64,000 nt of DNA from Nicotiana tabacum (GCF_000715075.1 NC_134090.1:49235792-49299791), one strand, 5' to 3'; shown: positions 1-11,169, counted from the first letter of the stretch. Made by a program: numbers and translations. Notes: generated by a model not told the origin, from the sequence alone.

Positions 1-440
1 TTTTACATGACACTTTGTTAATTATTTATGACTTTTTCCCATTTTATTTTATTAAAACAAAATACAAAAAATGTATGTGTCATGCGTAATTTGAACCGTA
101 ATCCGGTTGTTAAATAGAAAATCATAAATAGGCATCTTGGTCCGTGATTTTTGTTTTGTTTGATTTTACCCGCTTCAAATATTTTGATATGTGTGTAAAT
201 ATTTGTATTAAGTGTCTATTTAATTTTAATTTGATTTACTTGGGTTTGTTTTAAAAATAAAATAAAAATATATATAAGAAAATATAAAAGAGAATGCAGA
301 ATTTGTTTAAAAATCTGCTTGGGCTCATTTTTATTAAATTTGAGGCCCAAATCAAGCCCAGAGAGTGAGCCTGCCCCGGTCCAGACCAGCTGATACCCAG
401 AGCTTCCAAACGACACCGTTTTAACCTGGTCTGATCTGGG

Positions 441-469
441 CCGTTGATCTCAGATTGATCAACGGCCAA
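441..469. repeat. Inverted repeat GGCCGTTGATC / GATCAACGGCC in LTR
   Basis: Perfect 11-bp arms around a 7-nt loop. The same inverted repeat, slightly varied, occurs in the LTRs of B (5377-5403, 47396-47422), in the solo LTR (14721-14749) and in C (near 26296 and 44032). Confidence 0.8.
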
Positions 470-625
470 GATCACTTCCCCATAACCCATTGATGAACCC
501 GACCCATTTCCACCCGGACCAACCCAAAACCCCTTTAGATGAAACGACACCGTTTCTCCTAAATCTTCAGATCCAAGCCATTGATTTCGATTGATCCGAC
601 GGCTGAGATCAACCCACCCATTCCA

Positions 626-633
626 TATATAAG
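626..633 (+). promoter_or_regulatory. Possible upstream TATA box in LTR (TATATAAG)
   Basis: TATATAAG followed by a C-rich leader containing AAACCCTAA. Matching boxes lie in the solo LTR (14562-14569, - strand) and in C (26265-26274 and 44003-44012, - strand), each close to the GATCAACGG inverted repeat. The function is inferred from position only. Confidence 0.4.
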
Positions 634-1051
634 CCCCCTACCATACCCTGCCCCCTATCCAAGACCCCGCCTTCGTCTTCATCCCATTCCCCTCCAAACC
701 CTAAGCCGCCCCTGTATTCTTCACCATGAAAGCCGGCGGCATGAACGCCGGTGGCCTTCACCTTAACACCATAGGACCATCTCACCCCCCTGAGCATGGA
801 CCTGTTGACCGTTTAGTTCGAATCATCCTCCAGGTCCTCGAATCTTCATTTGAAGATTCGAGCAAAACTCGATCTACACCGATCTGCCCTAGATTCATAC
901 CAGACAATCCCCGGACCCCCCTCGTGACCAAACCATGCTTGGTTTGGTCCGAATCTAACCCTGGAAGCCCAAGTTCCAAATCTACCTTCCACAAAACCTA
1001 AAAACCCCAAGCTTGGTCCGTGCCTATTAAGCCAAGAGGTTAGGGTCTAAT

Positions 1052-1101
1052 GGACCTTAATTGAAGTGTTTCTCATCTGAGAAACACTTCGATTAAAGTC
1101 C
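1052..1101. repeat. Conserved LTR hairpin, 24-nt arms, 2-nt apex
   Basis: The left arm 1052-1075 pairs with 1078-1101; the inner 13 pairs are perfect and there are two non-Watson-Crick positions in the outer part. The homologous position in two other LTR subfamilies also forms a hairpin, with different arm sequence (13934-13983; 25918-25965 and 43651-43698). Confidence 0.8.
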
Positions 1102-1964
1102 GTTCAACCTTAAAAAGAGTCTGTTCAAACACAAGCTGATTTTCTGTTCCTTCTTTCAAAGTTTTAAGGTAAGTTTTGTTTATTTTTTTTAGTCCATGTG
1201 TTGTTTAAAAGGCTGTTCATGTTTTGTGAAATTTGTGTTTTTGAATTTTACCAACTGTTTCCTTTCCACCTTGCCTGAACCTCGGTGTTTGATTGAGTCC
1301 TTCTTCTACTGTTCTGATAATGTGTATGTATGTATGTGTTGTGCAATTAGCTGAATGTCAAATTTGAACTGATTAACTGATTCCTCGAGTACAATTCCGC
1401 TTAGTCAGTACAATTCAAATCATGTGCTTGATACTTTTAAATGTCTGATTTTGGCTACGATTGTACATGTTATGATTAATATAGTCGAGTCGACATATGT
1501 CGTCAATTAGTTTTAACTATCTGAACAATAACAAATTGACCTGCTGCTGTTAAACATTGCCTGAATCAATTAAGAACTGAGTCTAGTACTTATAGTTGTT
1601 AATCTGAATCAGAAATGAAAAAGGAATGTTTTGTTTAATTACAGTTCTGAATTGGAGGGCATGTGCACTTGTGCACAACATGTGCATTTGTGCCTCACAG
1701 GTGCATTTGTGCACAGCCTGGTTCCTGCATAAAGGGCTTTTTGAATTAAAATAGTTTTGACAGCATATGCTGTCATACTACATTCTGCTGCCCATCATCC
1801 TGCTTTAGTTTAGAAATATTAAACCTGACTTAAAAGTAAGTCTGCCAGGGAATATCATGGGGTTGTGTTCTTATTTAAATAATAAGTGGAATCTGAAAAT
1901 AAGAGAGCACATGGGAGGGTGTTCTAATTGTCTAAATAGGCTGTTAAAGGGTTGGAATTTAGGC

Positions 1965-1972
1965 TATAAAAG
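1965..1972 (+). promoter_or_regulatory. Likely main LTR TATA box (TATAAAAG)
   Basis: TATAAAAG followed by a purine-rich leader about 0.9 kb after the hairpin. Equivalent boxes: solo LTR 12931-12940 (- strand), C left LTR 25291-25298 (- strand), B LTRs 6625-6632 and 48707-48714. Recurrence at the same place in separate subfamilies supports a core promoter at the U3/R boundary. Confidence 0.5.
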
Positions 1973-3767
1973 AAAAACTTCCATCAGTTAAAGGGGGAAA
2001 GAAAAAGACATCTGATAATAGAGAGAGACAGAAGGAAATTTGTTAAGGAAAATATAGAGGAGATCAAGAGAGATCTGAGAAGAGAGGTTTGGAGACATAC
2101 ATAGATACACATATATACAGAAATAGAAAGAGAGCAAGAAAGAGATAAAACAGATTAGGAAATCAGAAACTTGGTTTTGTTTGTCTGAAGTTCATCTGTT
2201 GTCAATTTGTTAGGTAGTGTGGCTTCTTCTAAGTTTCAATCGAGATTACTGTTGGTGTTTTGTTGCATTTGGTATATCTCGGAATTGGATTGTCTGGAGT
2301 TCTGTTTCCACCACACTGTGTGCTGCTTCATTTGGCTACTTTCTCTTCAACTATAGTTCCACCCCTTGCAATAGAATCTGCTCTACTGTGTTGTTTTGAT
2401 TTGCTGCTGTTACTCTGATTCCTGCTGCTGCTGATCTTCCCTGTTATTCTCTTCTTCCTCTTTGCATTTCAGCATTCCAGGTACACATTTCAAGTCCCAT
2501 ATTGATGTAACTGAAATAGTTTGAAAGTATGAAATGAAAAGGTTGAAGAAGTTCAAGTATTTGTTGTAATATTCATGGTACATTAACGGGTCTGTAAAAA
2601 ATTGATTAGTTTATAATTCAATAGTGTGAAAGTATGTACTGATACTCGATTGAATTTAGCCCTTTGTGTTAGTTCGTCAGTTGTTTGTTAGTACGGGGTA
2701 CGTATACTCCGACCTTGTACAATGCTGTTTCTGTTTCATTTAGTTTTTTGGGTTCCATTAGGCAGTACATAGGGTCACATTCAAAGTCCCATTGGTAACA
2801 ATATCTAGTAGCTAAATCCTTTAATCTAGCCTAAATAAGTTTAGTTAAGTTCAACTCAAGAAATGTTCGGATTAAGTGTTATATTTCGTTAGCTCATATG
2901 TGATTTCTTGTCAGATTAAAACATTTTTCCATTAAAGTATAACGTTTTCTTAACTTCGTAAATAATTAATCATAAGAATCCGGATCAGGCCAAAGCATAT
3001 AATTAAATTAGCATGTACCTTTTCTTCTAATTTTAGGGACAAATGTATTAGAAATGTAGCCACTTTAGGATATCCTTTCTAAAATAGAGACGAGCCTCGC
3101 CAAATAAAAAATGCAAAATTGCGGGGCCCTCGATAAATAATCATAATAAATATTTAGAATTCAGGCTAGGCCGTTTAGTGAATCTCATGGCCTTCTCAAA
3201 AAATAATAACGCGTTAGGCTCTTTAGGCGCGACTTAATTAAATCATATTCTTAAATTCGGGTGCACATTGATGTAACCCAAATCCAAATCTCAACGAAGT
3301 CAAAATGTGTTGACAATCACGGGCGCATTGATTGTGACGTGGTTCGAGATGCATTTTCACGACGTTGCAATTCTATAAAATAAGTGATAATGATAAAAGC
3401 GGTTTAAACTTAATAAAAGCATGTAAGTCATAACATTGTATTTAAATCAGATATTTAGCCATTATAACAATTTAAGTGACCGTGCTAGAACCACGGGATT
3501 CGAGGGTGCCTAACACCTTCCCTCGGGTCAACAGAATTCCTTACTTAGAATTTCTGGTTCGCAGACTTCATTCGGAAAAGTCGAAAATTTCCTCGACTTG
3601 GGATTCAAGATAAACCGGTGACTTGGGACACCAAAAGCCAAACCTTTCCCAAGTGGCGACTCTGAATTAAATAAATAATCCCATTTCGAATATTGTCACT
3701 TAAATTGGAAAAACTCCCCTCGCGCATTTAACCCTTCGGGGCGGGCGCGCAAAAAGGAGGTGTGACA

Positions 3768-4798
3768 GCTACCCTTCGGGATGAAATCTTAGAATTCAAG
3801 CAAGAACCGAATGAACCACTACACGGAATTTGGGAATGCTATAGAACAATGGTTAAAGAATGTCTTAACAATGATATGATGGAGAACATGCTGCAACAAA
3901 CCTTCTATTGTGGTATAAACACAACCAACCAATGTGTAGTGAACCAACTAGCTAGTGGAAACTTCATGACAGCGCCTTATGCGGAGGCGTGTGATATTCT
4001 AGATGAGATGGCAGAAACGTCATTGGCTTGGGAATCCCGAGCTAATGTTCCACAAGGTGATCTGAATATGATACACCTACACAAAGAGTTGCAAGACCAT
4101 GGAAAAGTCATTGCCAATTGACAACAACCATGACTCAACTAGCAACGACCCAACTCAATCAAGTGCAAGCTCCAAAGCAAGTTCATGCTATGGAGTAAGT
4201 TAATGTGTTGGTGAATAAGAAGAAGACCAAGGGTTTACAAATGCAAACCCTAGTGGAGAATTATGTGCAAGATGATGGCGGTTTTGATCAAGATGATTCT
4301 TATAATGAGAAAGAGGAGGAAATTCAATATGTAAATAATTTTCAAGGGCAAAGAAATAACTTCCAAGGCTCAAGTCAACAACAATGGAAACTACAAAATA
4401 ATTGTGGCAATTGGAGTTCTAACCATCAAGGGAATTGGCATAATAACAACAACCAAGGAAATTGGTGAGGCAACAATAAAGGTGGTTGGGGAAACAATCC
4501 AGGCAATCGAGGGTCGGGTTTTCAAAGGCCCCCAATGTATTAACAATAAAGCAACCAACCTTCTTATCTTTCTCATGGTTCAAGTTCTTCAAACAATAAG
4601 ATGGGACATATTGAGAATATATTCAAGCAAATGATGGGGGAAAATGCCAATTCGGATGCCTAACTTGCCTTACAAAATACATCAATCCATAATCTAGAAG
4701 TTCAAATAGGGCAAATCTCTCAAGCTCTAAATTCTAGTCCTAAGGGTGCACTACCAAGTGACACGGTGGTGAACCCGAAGGGCGATAACAATACGGGG
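3768..4798 (+). pseudogene. Athila-like gag, 3' two-thirds (element A, first segment)
   Basis: Remnant of the Gag polyprotein of an Athila-lineage element, which would form the virus-like particle. The first 118 codons (3768-4121) are open and hold the core retrotransposon gag domain, with ATLRDEILEFKQ at its start and an LASGNF motif before the region ending AWESRANV. A frameshift follows; 4205-4468 encodes an acidic stretch and an Asn/Gln/Gly-rich tail with repeated NNQGNW-type units, broken by further stops. The 5' end is cut off at 3768 by the LTR to the left, and element B splits the reading frame at 4798. Reading across the B insertion is in frame: ...NPKGDNNTG at 4798 continues as HARAVIIRSERGG at 51421. 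That continuity proves both halves belong to one element. Confidence 0.85.
4794..4798. repeat. Target-site duplication CGGGG, left copy (element B)
   Basis: CGGGG here and again at 51416-51420 directly flanks element B. Removing B and one copy restores the Athila reading frame. Confidence 0.9.
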
Positions 4799-5376
4799 TG
4801 CTGATACCCAATTTTTTCTCATATATTTTAATACATATATATGCTTTCAAAATAGCACATATGCAGTTACAAGCATGCATAAGCATTTTTATAATTTTTC
4901 TACAATTTTTAAAAGCTCCAAAATGGTTTATTTCTTCCCTTTTTATTTATAAAATTTCCAATAATTATCCTTAAAATTATTTTTGTGGTGATTTAGTCAT
5001 ATAAATTCTTTATTTATGCAAAAATATTATTTAAATATTTTTAGTATATTTTTATAATTGCATTTACATTTTTAGGCTAAATTGCATATCTTTGCATTAA
5101 TAGCCCTACTAATGCATAATTACATTATTGATGCATAAAATGATATTTTATATTTTTAAAATATTAAACAAAGATTTTAAATCATTTTATTATACGAAAA
5201 TAATTTTTAGAAATCATTTATTATTTTTTATAAATTATATAACTGTTAAAAAGGGCTATTTAAAATCTAGCCTATTTTATTTTCTATTTCAGCCCCAATT
5301 TAACCCAATTACCAGCCTAACCCAATTCACCCCAGGCCCAAACTCAATTACACCCGACCCAGGCCTCCCTAATCTT

Positions 5377-5403
5377 GGCCGTTGATCTCAGAGATCAACG
5401 GCC
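5377..5403. repeat. Perfect inverted repeat in B LTR
   Basis: 13-bp arms (GGCCGTTGATCTC / GAGATCAACGGCC) around a single A. The counterpart at 47396-47422 is also perfect, with T in the middle. Confidence 0.85.
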
Positions 5404-6624
5404 CGTAATCGTTCCTACCATAATTAACCTAACGACCCCCTCTAACCTAATTCATTTCCCACCTTACTCCGCCGCCCTCAATTCCCTTTTCTCTCAAATG
5501 CTCTCAAACCTAACCTTAATCAAACCTTGCTGACACTCATCTATGGCTATCTCCGGTAGTTTCTCACCACCTCCCAGGCCTCCAATGGTCTCCCTCACGT
5601 TAATCTTGCCATCTCCAGGGCCCTCAAGGGATCAGGGCTAGTTGACTTGCATCTATGGTTCCTCTCTCGCCTGTTCAGGACATTCCAGTGTGATTCCGAG
5701 TAAGATCGTCCTATATTGACTACGATCTATGGATTTCTAAGCAGGTTTCTTCACCTCTGTATGGTTCTCTTCGAAACTCTAATTTCTTTTTTAGAAACCT
5801 CTTAGATCTGTACATATCTAAGATGATTTGGGTTTGTTTCATGTAATTTTTACAATAATCTTAATATTCTTTACGAGAATCATATGATTTTCAAGCGATT
5901 TTCATTTTTTCCTAAACTAGGGTTTCCGGAATTTCATTTTACAAATTGTTTGATGACTTTTTGTGTTTAATCTTTTGATTCTCATATATTTTGACTGATT
6001 TTGTAAGTCTGCTACAACTTTAGCTTGCTCATACTGAAAGCCCTAAGGTTTTAGGGCTCTTCATTTGGTTTCTGAGTACTGGTACATCTGAGTATGTTCT
6101 TGCTTTGGGTTCTTGTGTTCTCGCGATTTTCTTGTCCTAATATGCTTCTACTGAATCTCTTAGTTCAACCCTTTCACTGATTCTGTATGCTCGTGTTCAT
6201 CCCGACTATTCATGTCTTGCCTTATTTTATAAGCTAAACATGCTGACTCTTTCATGACTTTCTCTTTGATTATTCTGAATTCCTTGTTTCTTGGTTTGAT
6301 TTGAACACTTTCCCTTAAAACTTCAATTCTTACCTCTCTACTCGATTTGATTGAATTGCTTGCCTTAATTATTTTTTCCTTGCCTTGTTTATATTTTGCC
6401 GGTTCTTACTGATTTGTTTTCTTAATTAAAACTTCTGTTCATTTGCCCCTAATTACCTATTATATACCTAAACCTTAGTTGATTCTTTTCCTTAAATACT
6501 TAGCATGCTTTTACCGTTGATTTAATTTTCCTTTGATTAAGGGAAGAACTTGCTGATTTACATGTGACTTCCCTGATTTGCTACTTGATTGATCTCTTAC
6601 CTTATTTGTTAAGCTTTTGATTAC

Positions 6625-6632
6625 TATATAAA
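6625..6632 (+). promoter_or_regulatory. LTR TATA box (TATATAAA)
   Basis: TATATAAACCCCC is preserved in the other LTR at 48707-48714, followed by a leader rich in GAACACA-type sequence. Probable core promoter of the B family. Confidence 0.55.
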
Positions 6633-7848
6633 CCCCCTCTTATTTTAATTTCTGAACAACGAACACAAGTTCAAAGAACACACACTCACACTTAAAACTC
6701 TTCTTTCTTTCTCTGCTACTTGTGATAATCACTGATCTAGCCGGCTGTAAGCCAAAGCTAGATATTGAACTGCACTCGCTTTACATTCTGTGCTCTCTTC
6801 ATTAACTGGTATGTCTCCAGTTAGATTTTGAAACTCAACTTTATGTGTTCTATGCCTATACATTTATGCTGTTCCTGTATTAGTTATTCAACTTGGTTTC
6901 ACTATTTGCTGTCATTAAGCATGTTTAAATTCTGCCTTATGAGTAATTAGCATGACTGACTTCATTTAAGTTCTTTGATATTTGTCCAGCATGTTTACCT
7001 AGTTCCCTTACCCCTCCCTTTAATTTGTATGACTTTGTTAGTTATTTAGTCTTCTAGTGTATTCAATTGGTCCTGATTATATTCAATTTTGTTCAACATA
7101 TCTTTGTTGTCAACATGATTCTGTCACATTCTTTCTCTATGTCTATGATTAATTTGTTCAGTATACTCCTAGTTGTTCTGGACATTTGTTGTATCAGTTT
7201 CCCTGTTTATGTTTCCCAATCCCCTTCACCCCTTGTTTGTAAGCGTGCTTGTTAAGTGAATCTGGGTAGTCCTTAATTAATTGGGTTGTTTGCTGAGTGT
7301 GTTTTCCTCAGAATGATTTCAAAACTGCCGCTCCTACTCCTAGCATTCTTCTCAAAAACTAGTCACTCTCAGTATTTTTAGAAAAAGGGTTGTTTCTGAA
7401 TATTTTCACTTCTAACTATTTTACCAAACTCTTTCAAAGTCATCATGCACTCTCACATTACTCCTAGAATATTAGGTTCTGCCCCTCTAGCATGTGTACT
7501 GCCTTGAGATCCTTGAGATCTCTCTGAACTCTGGCATGTCAGAGCTGGCCTTTCCACACTGCACCTAAATCTGTTATTATTTGAGAAAAGGTCTAGGTGT
7601 GAGCACTGCCCGGGATCCTTGAGGTCCTTAGGGAACTCTGACACATCTAGACATGATATTGTCTATGGAACTTTGGCATTTGAGGCTATTGGAGGCTTGG
7701 AAGTCATTTGGGCGTACTGCAGGCTCCCTATAGACTAACTTCTGTCCATTTATGCATTTTAATTCATTAGTCTGTAATAACTATTGTAAACAACATTGGG
7801 GTGATTAGTGAAAATGGGTGGGTAGTTACATATATGTTGGGTAAATCG

Positions 7849-8325
7849 GGTAGATACCATGCCTATAGGGTTGTGTTAATGCATTTGCTATATTTGCTTT
7901 ACTTTCACAATATTAGAGGCCGTGCCTATAAGATCTAAAATGGCCTTATAATTAGATATCATGCCTATAGAGATAAAGTAATTGAAGTTTAGTTTTTGTT
8001 ACAGCATGTATTCATATTCGTCTTCTTAGATATCATGCCTATAAGTTCAAGAGTCAACTTTAATAACTAGATACCATGCCTATAGGGATTAAAATAAGCT
8101 CTAATAGAAATCATGCCTATAGAACTTAAAATCAGTTTAGTTAAACAAATCAGTTTAATTCATGTTTGAATTGGTTTAGTTAACTGTCCGTTTCTTTAAA
8201 TGAGTTTCAAACACTGCCTTAAATTAATGCCGCTAGAAAGCATGTCTATAGGATCTCAAGTTGTCCCTTTTAAAAACTGTGTTTTATTGCATTTCTAATC
8301 AACATAGATACCATGTTTTAGGACG
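7849..8325 (+). repeat. Degenerate dispersed motif AGATACCATGCCTATAGG, about 8 copies
   Basis: Copies such as AGATACCATGCCTATAGG, AGATATCATGCCTATA and GAAATCATGCCTATAG recur at irregular 25-110 bp spacing. The same series is present in the right LTR (about 49935-50405), so it predates insertion. The spacing rules out a simple tandem array. Confidence 0.7.
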
Positions 8326-9330
8326 TCACCGTTATGCGTTTAGGCAAGCCTTTAGGGTGATTTAAATTCTGCAACTATAAATTGTGCTTTGTTATTTGAG
8401 ACTGTACAGATTTAACAGGTCTAAAAAAATCAGTAGGCAAGCTAATAGGTCTTTGACACTTGGTCCTAATTCATGCTACTCACCTAGATAACATGTTCTA
8501 AGTTTTGAAATAATTGTCCGAGACGTGCATTTATTTGTTCTGCTTGTGGAGGTAAAAAAATGTAAGCCATTACTTGTTCCTTCTTTATGTGCAATCCTAA
8601 ATGTTTTGATTGGAGCTTAGACTTTTCTCCTTTAAATAACTTAGGATGGTCTAGAACTGTCCAAAAATAGAGGTCCTAAAATACCTCCAGAGCCACGAGG
8701 AAGGGACGAGTAGTGCACGCATAAGACATTTTCAAGGTTGCTAGAGCGCTTTAGGCTATGACCAAGGGGAGGGAATTGGGTAGTAAGGATATGATGACTA
8801 CGCGCAAATGTCACGTGTAGCCCCTTATTGAGGAGTGATTACCGGGTATTGTATGGGGTGATCCTGTAGGATAACCAACCTAGGACCCCTCTTTCCTAAT
8901 TCCCGATGTTTAAACTTTACTTTTCTCTATACATGCAACTTGTTCAAGTCTTTTCCTTTTGTCTCATTACTTGAATCATACAATGTCCAAAATGTGCCTT
9001 TATTTGCAAGTATGTGTTTAAACTATTTATTTGCTAAAATGACTAATTCACATAATATAAGTTTTGTCGGGACCCACTGTTGTGGATCAAGAGGGGTGCC
9101 TAACACCTTCCTCTCAAGGTTATTTCAAGCCCTTACATTAAATCTCTGGTAATGCAAACTAGTCTAAGAGTTAATCATTCTAGGTGCCCTAACACACCAT
9201 AATCCATTAGGTGGCGACTCTTCAAAACCCAAATTCCCAAAAGAAAATGAGTTATTACCCCCCATGAATGTCGAAACCCGGACTTCTCTTTCTCTCCGCG
9301 GAGGGAAAGAAAAAAGGGGGCGCGACAGCA

Positions 9331-9348
9331 TGGCGACTCTGCTGGGGA
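9331..9348 (+). other. Primer binding site of element B (Arg-tRNA type)
   Basis: TGGCGACTCTGCTGGGGA, three bases after the LTR end. It is complementary to the 3' 18 nt of a tRNA ending ...CAGAGTCG-CCA, which matches plant Arg tRNA as I recall it. Complementarity stops after 18-19 nt, as is usual. Confidence 0.85.
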
Positions 9349-9957
9349 TACCTTTAGGCTCTTACCATAACGAACTTATCTTTTATTAATTAGTCCGAGC
9401 ATGCTCCATCCCACGTACCCCTTTCCTCTTATTTGAATTTAACTATCTATTTTCAAGCATTTATGATTTCTTTATTCCTGAAACTGACTTGTCTCCTTGT
9501 TTTCTTTTTTTCTGTAACTGTCCTTTAATTATTTAAATACCGCATTTACTATTTTCTTACGTGCAAATACTTGACTACATGCTATTTATTGCTACATAAA
9601 TCATGGTACACATCATATTCCACTCGTGCGTATTAAATCCTATAACAATGCTTGATGAGTGGTTGCGCTCTTTCTATTTATTACCCTTAAATTCGGAAAG
9701 GCTTATTTGCGGTAAAACTAGTCGATCAGTGGTGCAGTCGACGGTTCCGTTCCTTTCCCCCTCAAGTTGTCCGCTTGAGGGTACTAGTCTAAACCCCCAT
9801 AGTAACCTTGCTCTGATTGAAATTATGCATGCATCATGGTCAAACCTAGTCGGATTAATATGTTGTCCACATAATAATCCTTTAAGACAAGCCTTATCCA
9901 AAAGTCCACCGGGGTTTCCATATTCCCAACGGACACAACCACGTTCTGTGTATTAAT
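9349..9957 (+). other. Leader of element B, no recognisable gene
   Basis: AT-rich 5' untranslated region followed by decayed sequence. An open frame of 117 codons (9603-9956) overlaps one on the other strand and resembles nothing I know. The missing N-terminal part of ORF1 may have been here, but I cannot trace it. Confidence 0.5.
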
Positions 9958-11169
9958 TTGATCGAGGCTGCCACTTTATTCTAGGACAGTGAGAGGTTCC
10001 GTTTCGGCGACATAGAAATGACACCACTTCTAAAATAAATTGGAGGGCTAGCGGGATTGACTTGGGATAGTCCCGTGATATTGGTGTCGGAGAACCGTAC
10101 CGGTAAAGGGATTTTAAAGATGATGGGGCTGAAGAAAAATGCTAACCTGGTATACCTGAAGGAATCTTATATACCCTTCGAATATATGTATGAAAGGTAT
10201 GGCCATAGCAAGTCCTACCATACCTATCATGATGAGCTTTCTCTCACTTCTCTAGGACATCCACCATAGAGTGTTCGTATTCATTGTATGCTTCTTAGGA
10301 TTGATAGTATTCCCAATGAAAAGGGAAAGAATCCACACTAGGTTGGCCATGGTCGCCATGACTTTGATGGAAGGGATCAATGGATAGACATACACTATAG
10401 TCCCCATGATCATAGCCGACATCTACAGGGCTCTGGAGCACTATCAAAGAGGGGTCAAGCATTTCGAGGGTTGTAACTTGTTGCTACAGCTGTGGTTATT
10501 AGAACATCTTCAAAAGGGTCACTACCGCCAAGAATTTCTGCGAAGGGCTTGGAACGACCATATTACATTCCATCAACCCAAGCAGATGACTTACATTCCA
10601 GACAAATTTGCTCAGCCGAAAAGTGCCAAAGAATGGGTAGAGTTCTTCGACAATCTGACTGAGGAACAGGTGCAATGGATGTTTGAATGTTTCCCAACAG
10701 AAGAATTCATCATCAGATCCAGGGACGCTCTACACCTAGTGTTGATTGGGTTGAGAGGGATATACCCTTATGTCCCTATCCGAGTTATGAGGCAAGCAGG
10801 CATGAAATAGGTTATACCAAGCATTGCCAAGATGAGTCATTTCAGAGCAGACTTCCAAGACGATGACGTCCCTTACAAGTGCCAAGCTCAGCACATGCGG
10901 CACTGCAAAATCATTGTGGAAAAGAATACCATTGAGCCAGACAGGTATCATGCGGGGTGTAAAATTCTCTACCCAACATGGTTAAAGGAAAATCTAAAGG
11001 GAATGGTGATGCTAGGAGTCAGTCGAGGGAATATAATCATAGACGAAGGAGCTGAAGCTCAAGTTAAATACAATAGGTTGCGCAAGAGGGTCTATGACTC
11101 TGAAAATGAGCACCAAGAAATACATGAGAGGAATGTGAGATTGATTGAAGAATGGAAAGAATTGGCAGT
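9958..11169 (+). pseudogene. ORF1 of element B, first segment (Ogre extra ORF)
   Basis: Decayed copy of the extra protein that Ogre-like elements encode upstream of gag; its role is unknown. Readable pieces are 9958-10269 (FRFGDIEMTP... to TSLGHPP), 10406-10810 and 10832-11169, separated by stops and shifts. The second piece shares ADIYRAL, FEGC and LLLQxWLxEHL with ORF1 of element C at 38746-39660, so they are homologous although the two elements are far apart. I would place the globular part with the plant-mobile-domain-like ORF1 proteins. The third piece (YNRLRKRVYDSENEHQEI) starts the coiled coil, is cut by the solo LTR at 11169 and resumes in frame at 15433. No start codon can be assigned. 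Confidence 0.75.
11165..11169. repeat. TSD GCAGT flanking the solo LTR, left copy
   Basis: GCAGT here and at 15428-15432. Deleting the LTR with one copy joins ...EWKELAV to TSNRKLEYLERG in one frame. Confidence 0.92.

Larger units (their letters stand above)
1..3767 (+). mobile_element. Ogre-like LTR, left end outside the window (solo or 3' LTR)
   Basis: Non-coding AT-rich LTR whose right end reads GGAGGTGTGACA at 3756-3767, the reverse complement of the TGTCACACCTCC edge of the LTRs at 11170, 23118 and 40850. The next base is Athila gag sequence, not a tRNA primer site, so this is a solo LTR or the 3' LTR of an element extending left. The expected duplicated target is GCTAC (3768-3772), whose partner would lie left of the window. 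By comparison with the complete LTR at 11170-15427 only about 100-500 bp are missing. It is a separate subfamily: the order of landmarks (inverted repeat, TATA boxes, hairpin, GGGTGCCTAACACCTTCC block) is kept but the sequence between them differs. No protein gene is credible in it. Confidence 0.85.
4799..9327 (+). repeat. Left (5') LTR of element B, 4.53 kb
   Basis: Begins TGCTGATACC and ends CGCGACA. It aligns along its length with 46822-51415. It holds a perfect inverted repeat (5377-5403), a TATA box (6625-6632), a stretch with about eight degenerate copies of a CATGCCTATAGG motif, the block GGGTGCCTAACACCTTCC at 9094-9111 and the PBS-like GGTGGCGACTCT near 9210. Short open frames inside it are AT- and Phe-rich, differ between the two LTRs and are not genes. 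Confidence 0.93.

Noticed and set aside
726..1001. 91-codon open frame in the leftmost LTR, after a TATA box
   Set aside because: The matching stretch in the solo LTR and in C does not keep the frame or the protein sequence.
7067..7255. 62-codon hydrophobic open frame in B's left LTR (and 49149-49337)
   Set aside because: The two LTR copies differ at the end and in several residues; TTT/ATT-rich LTR sequence gives such frames by chance.
9603..9956. 117-codon open frame in B's leader
   Set aside because: Overlaps an equally long frame on the other strand, resembles nothing known to me, and has no counterpart in C.
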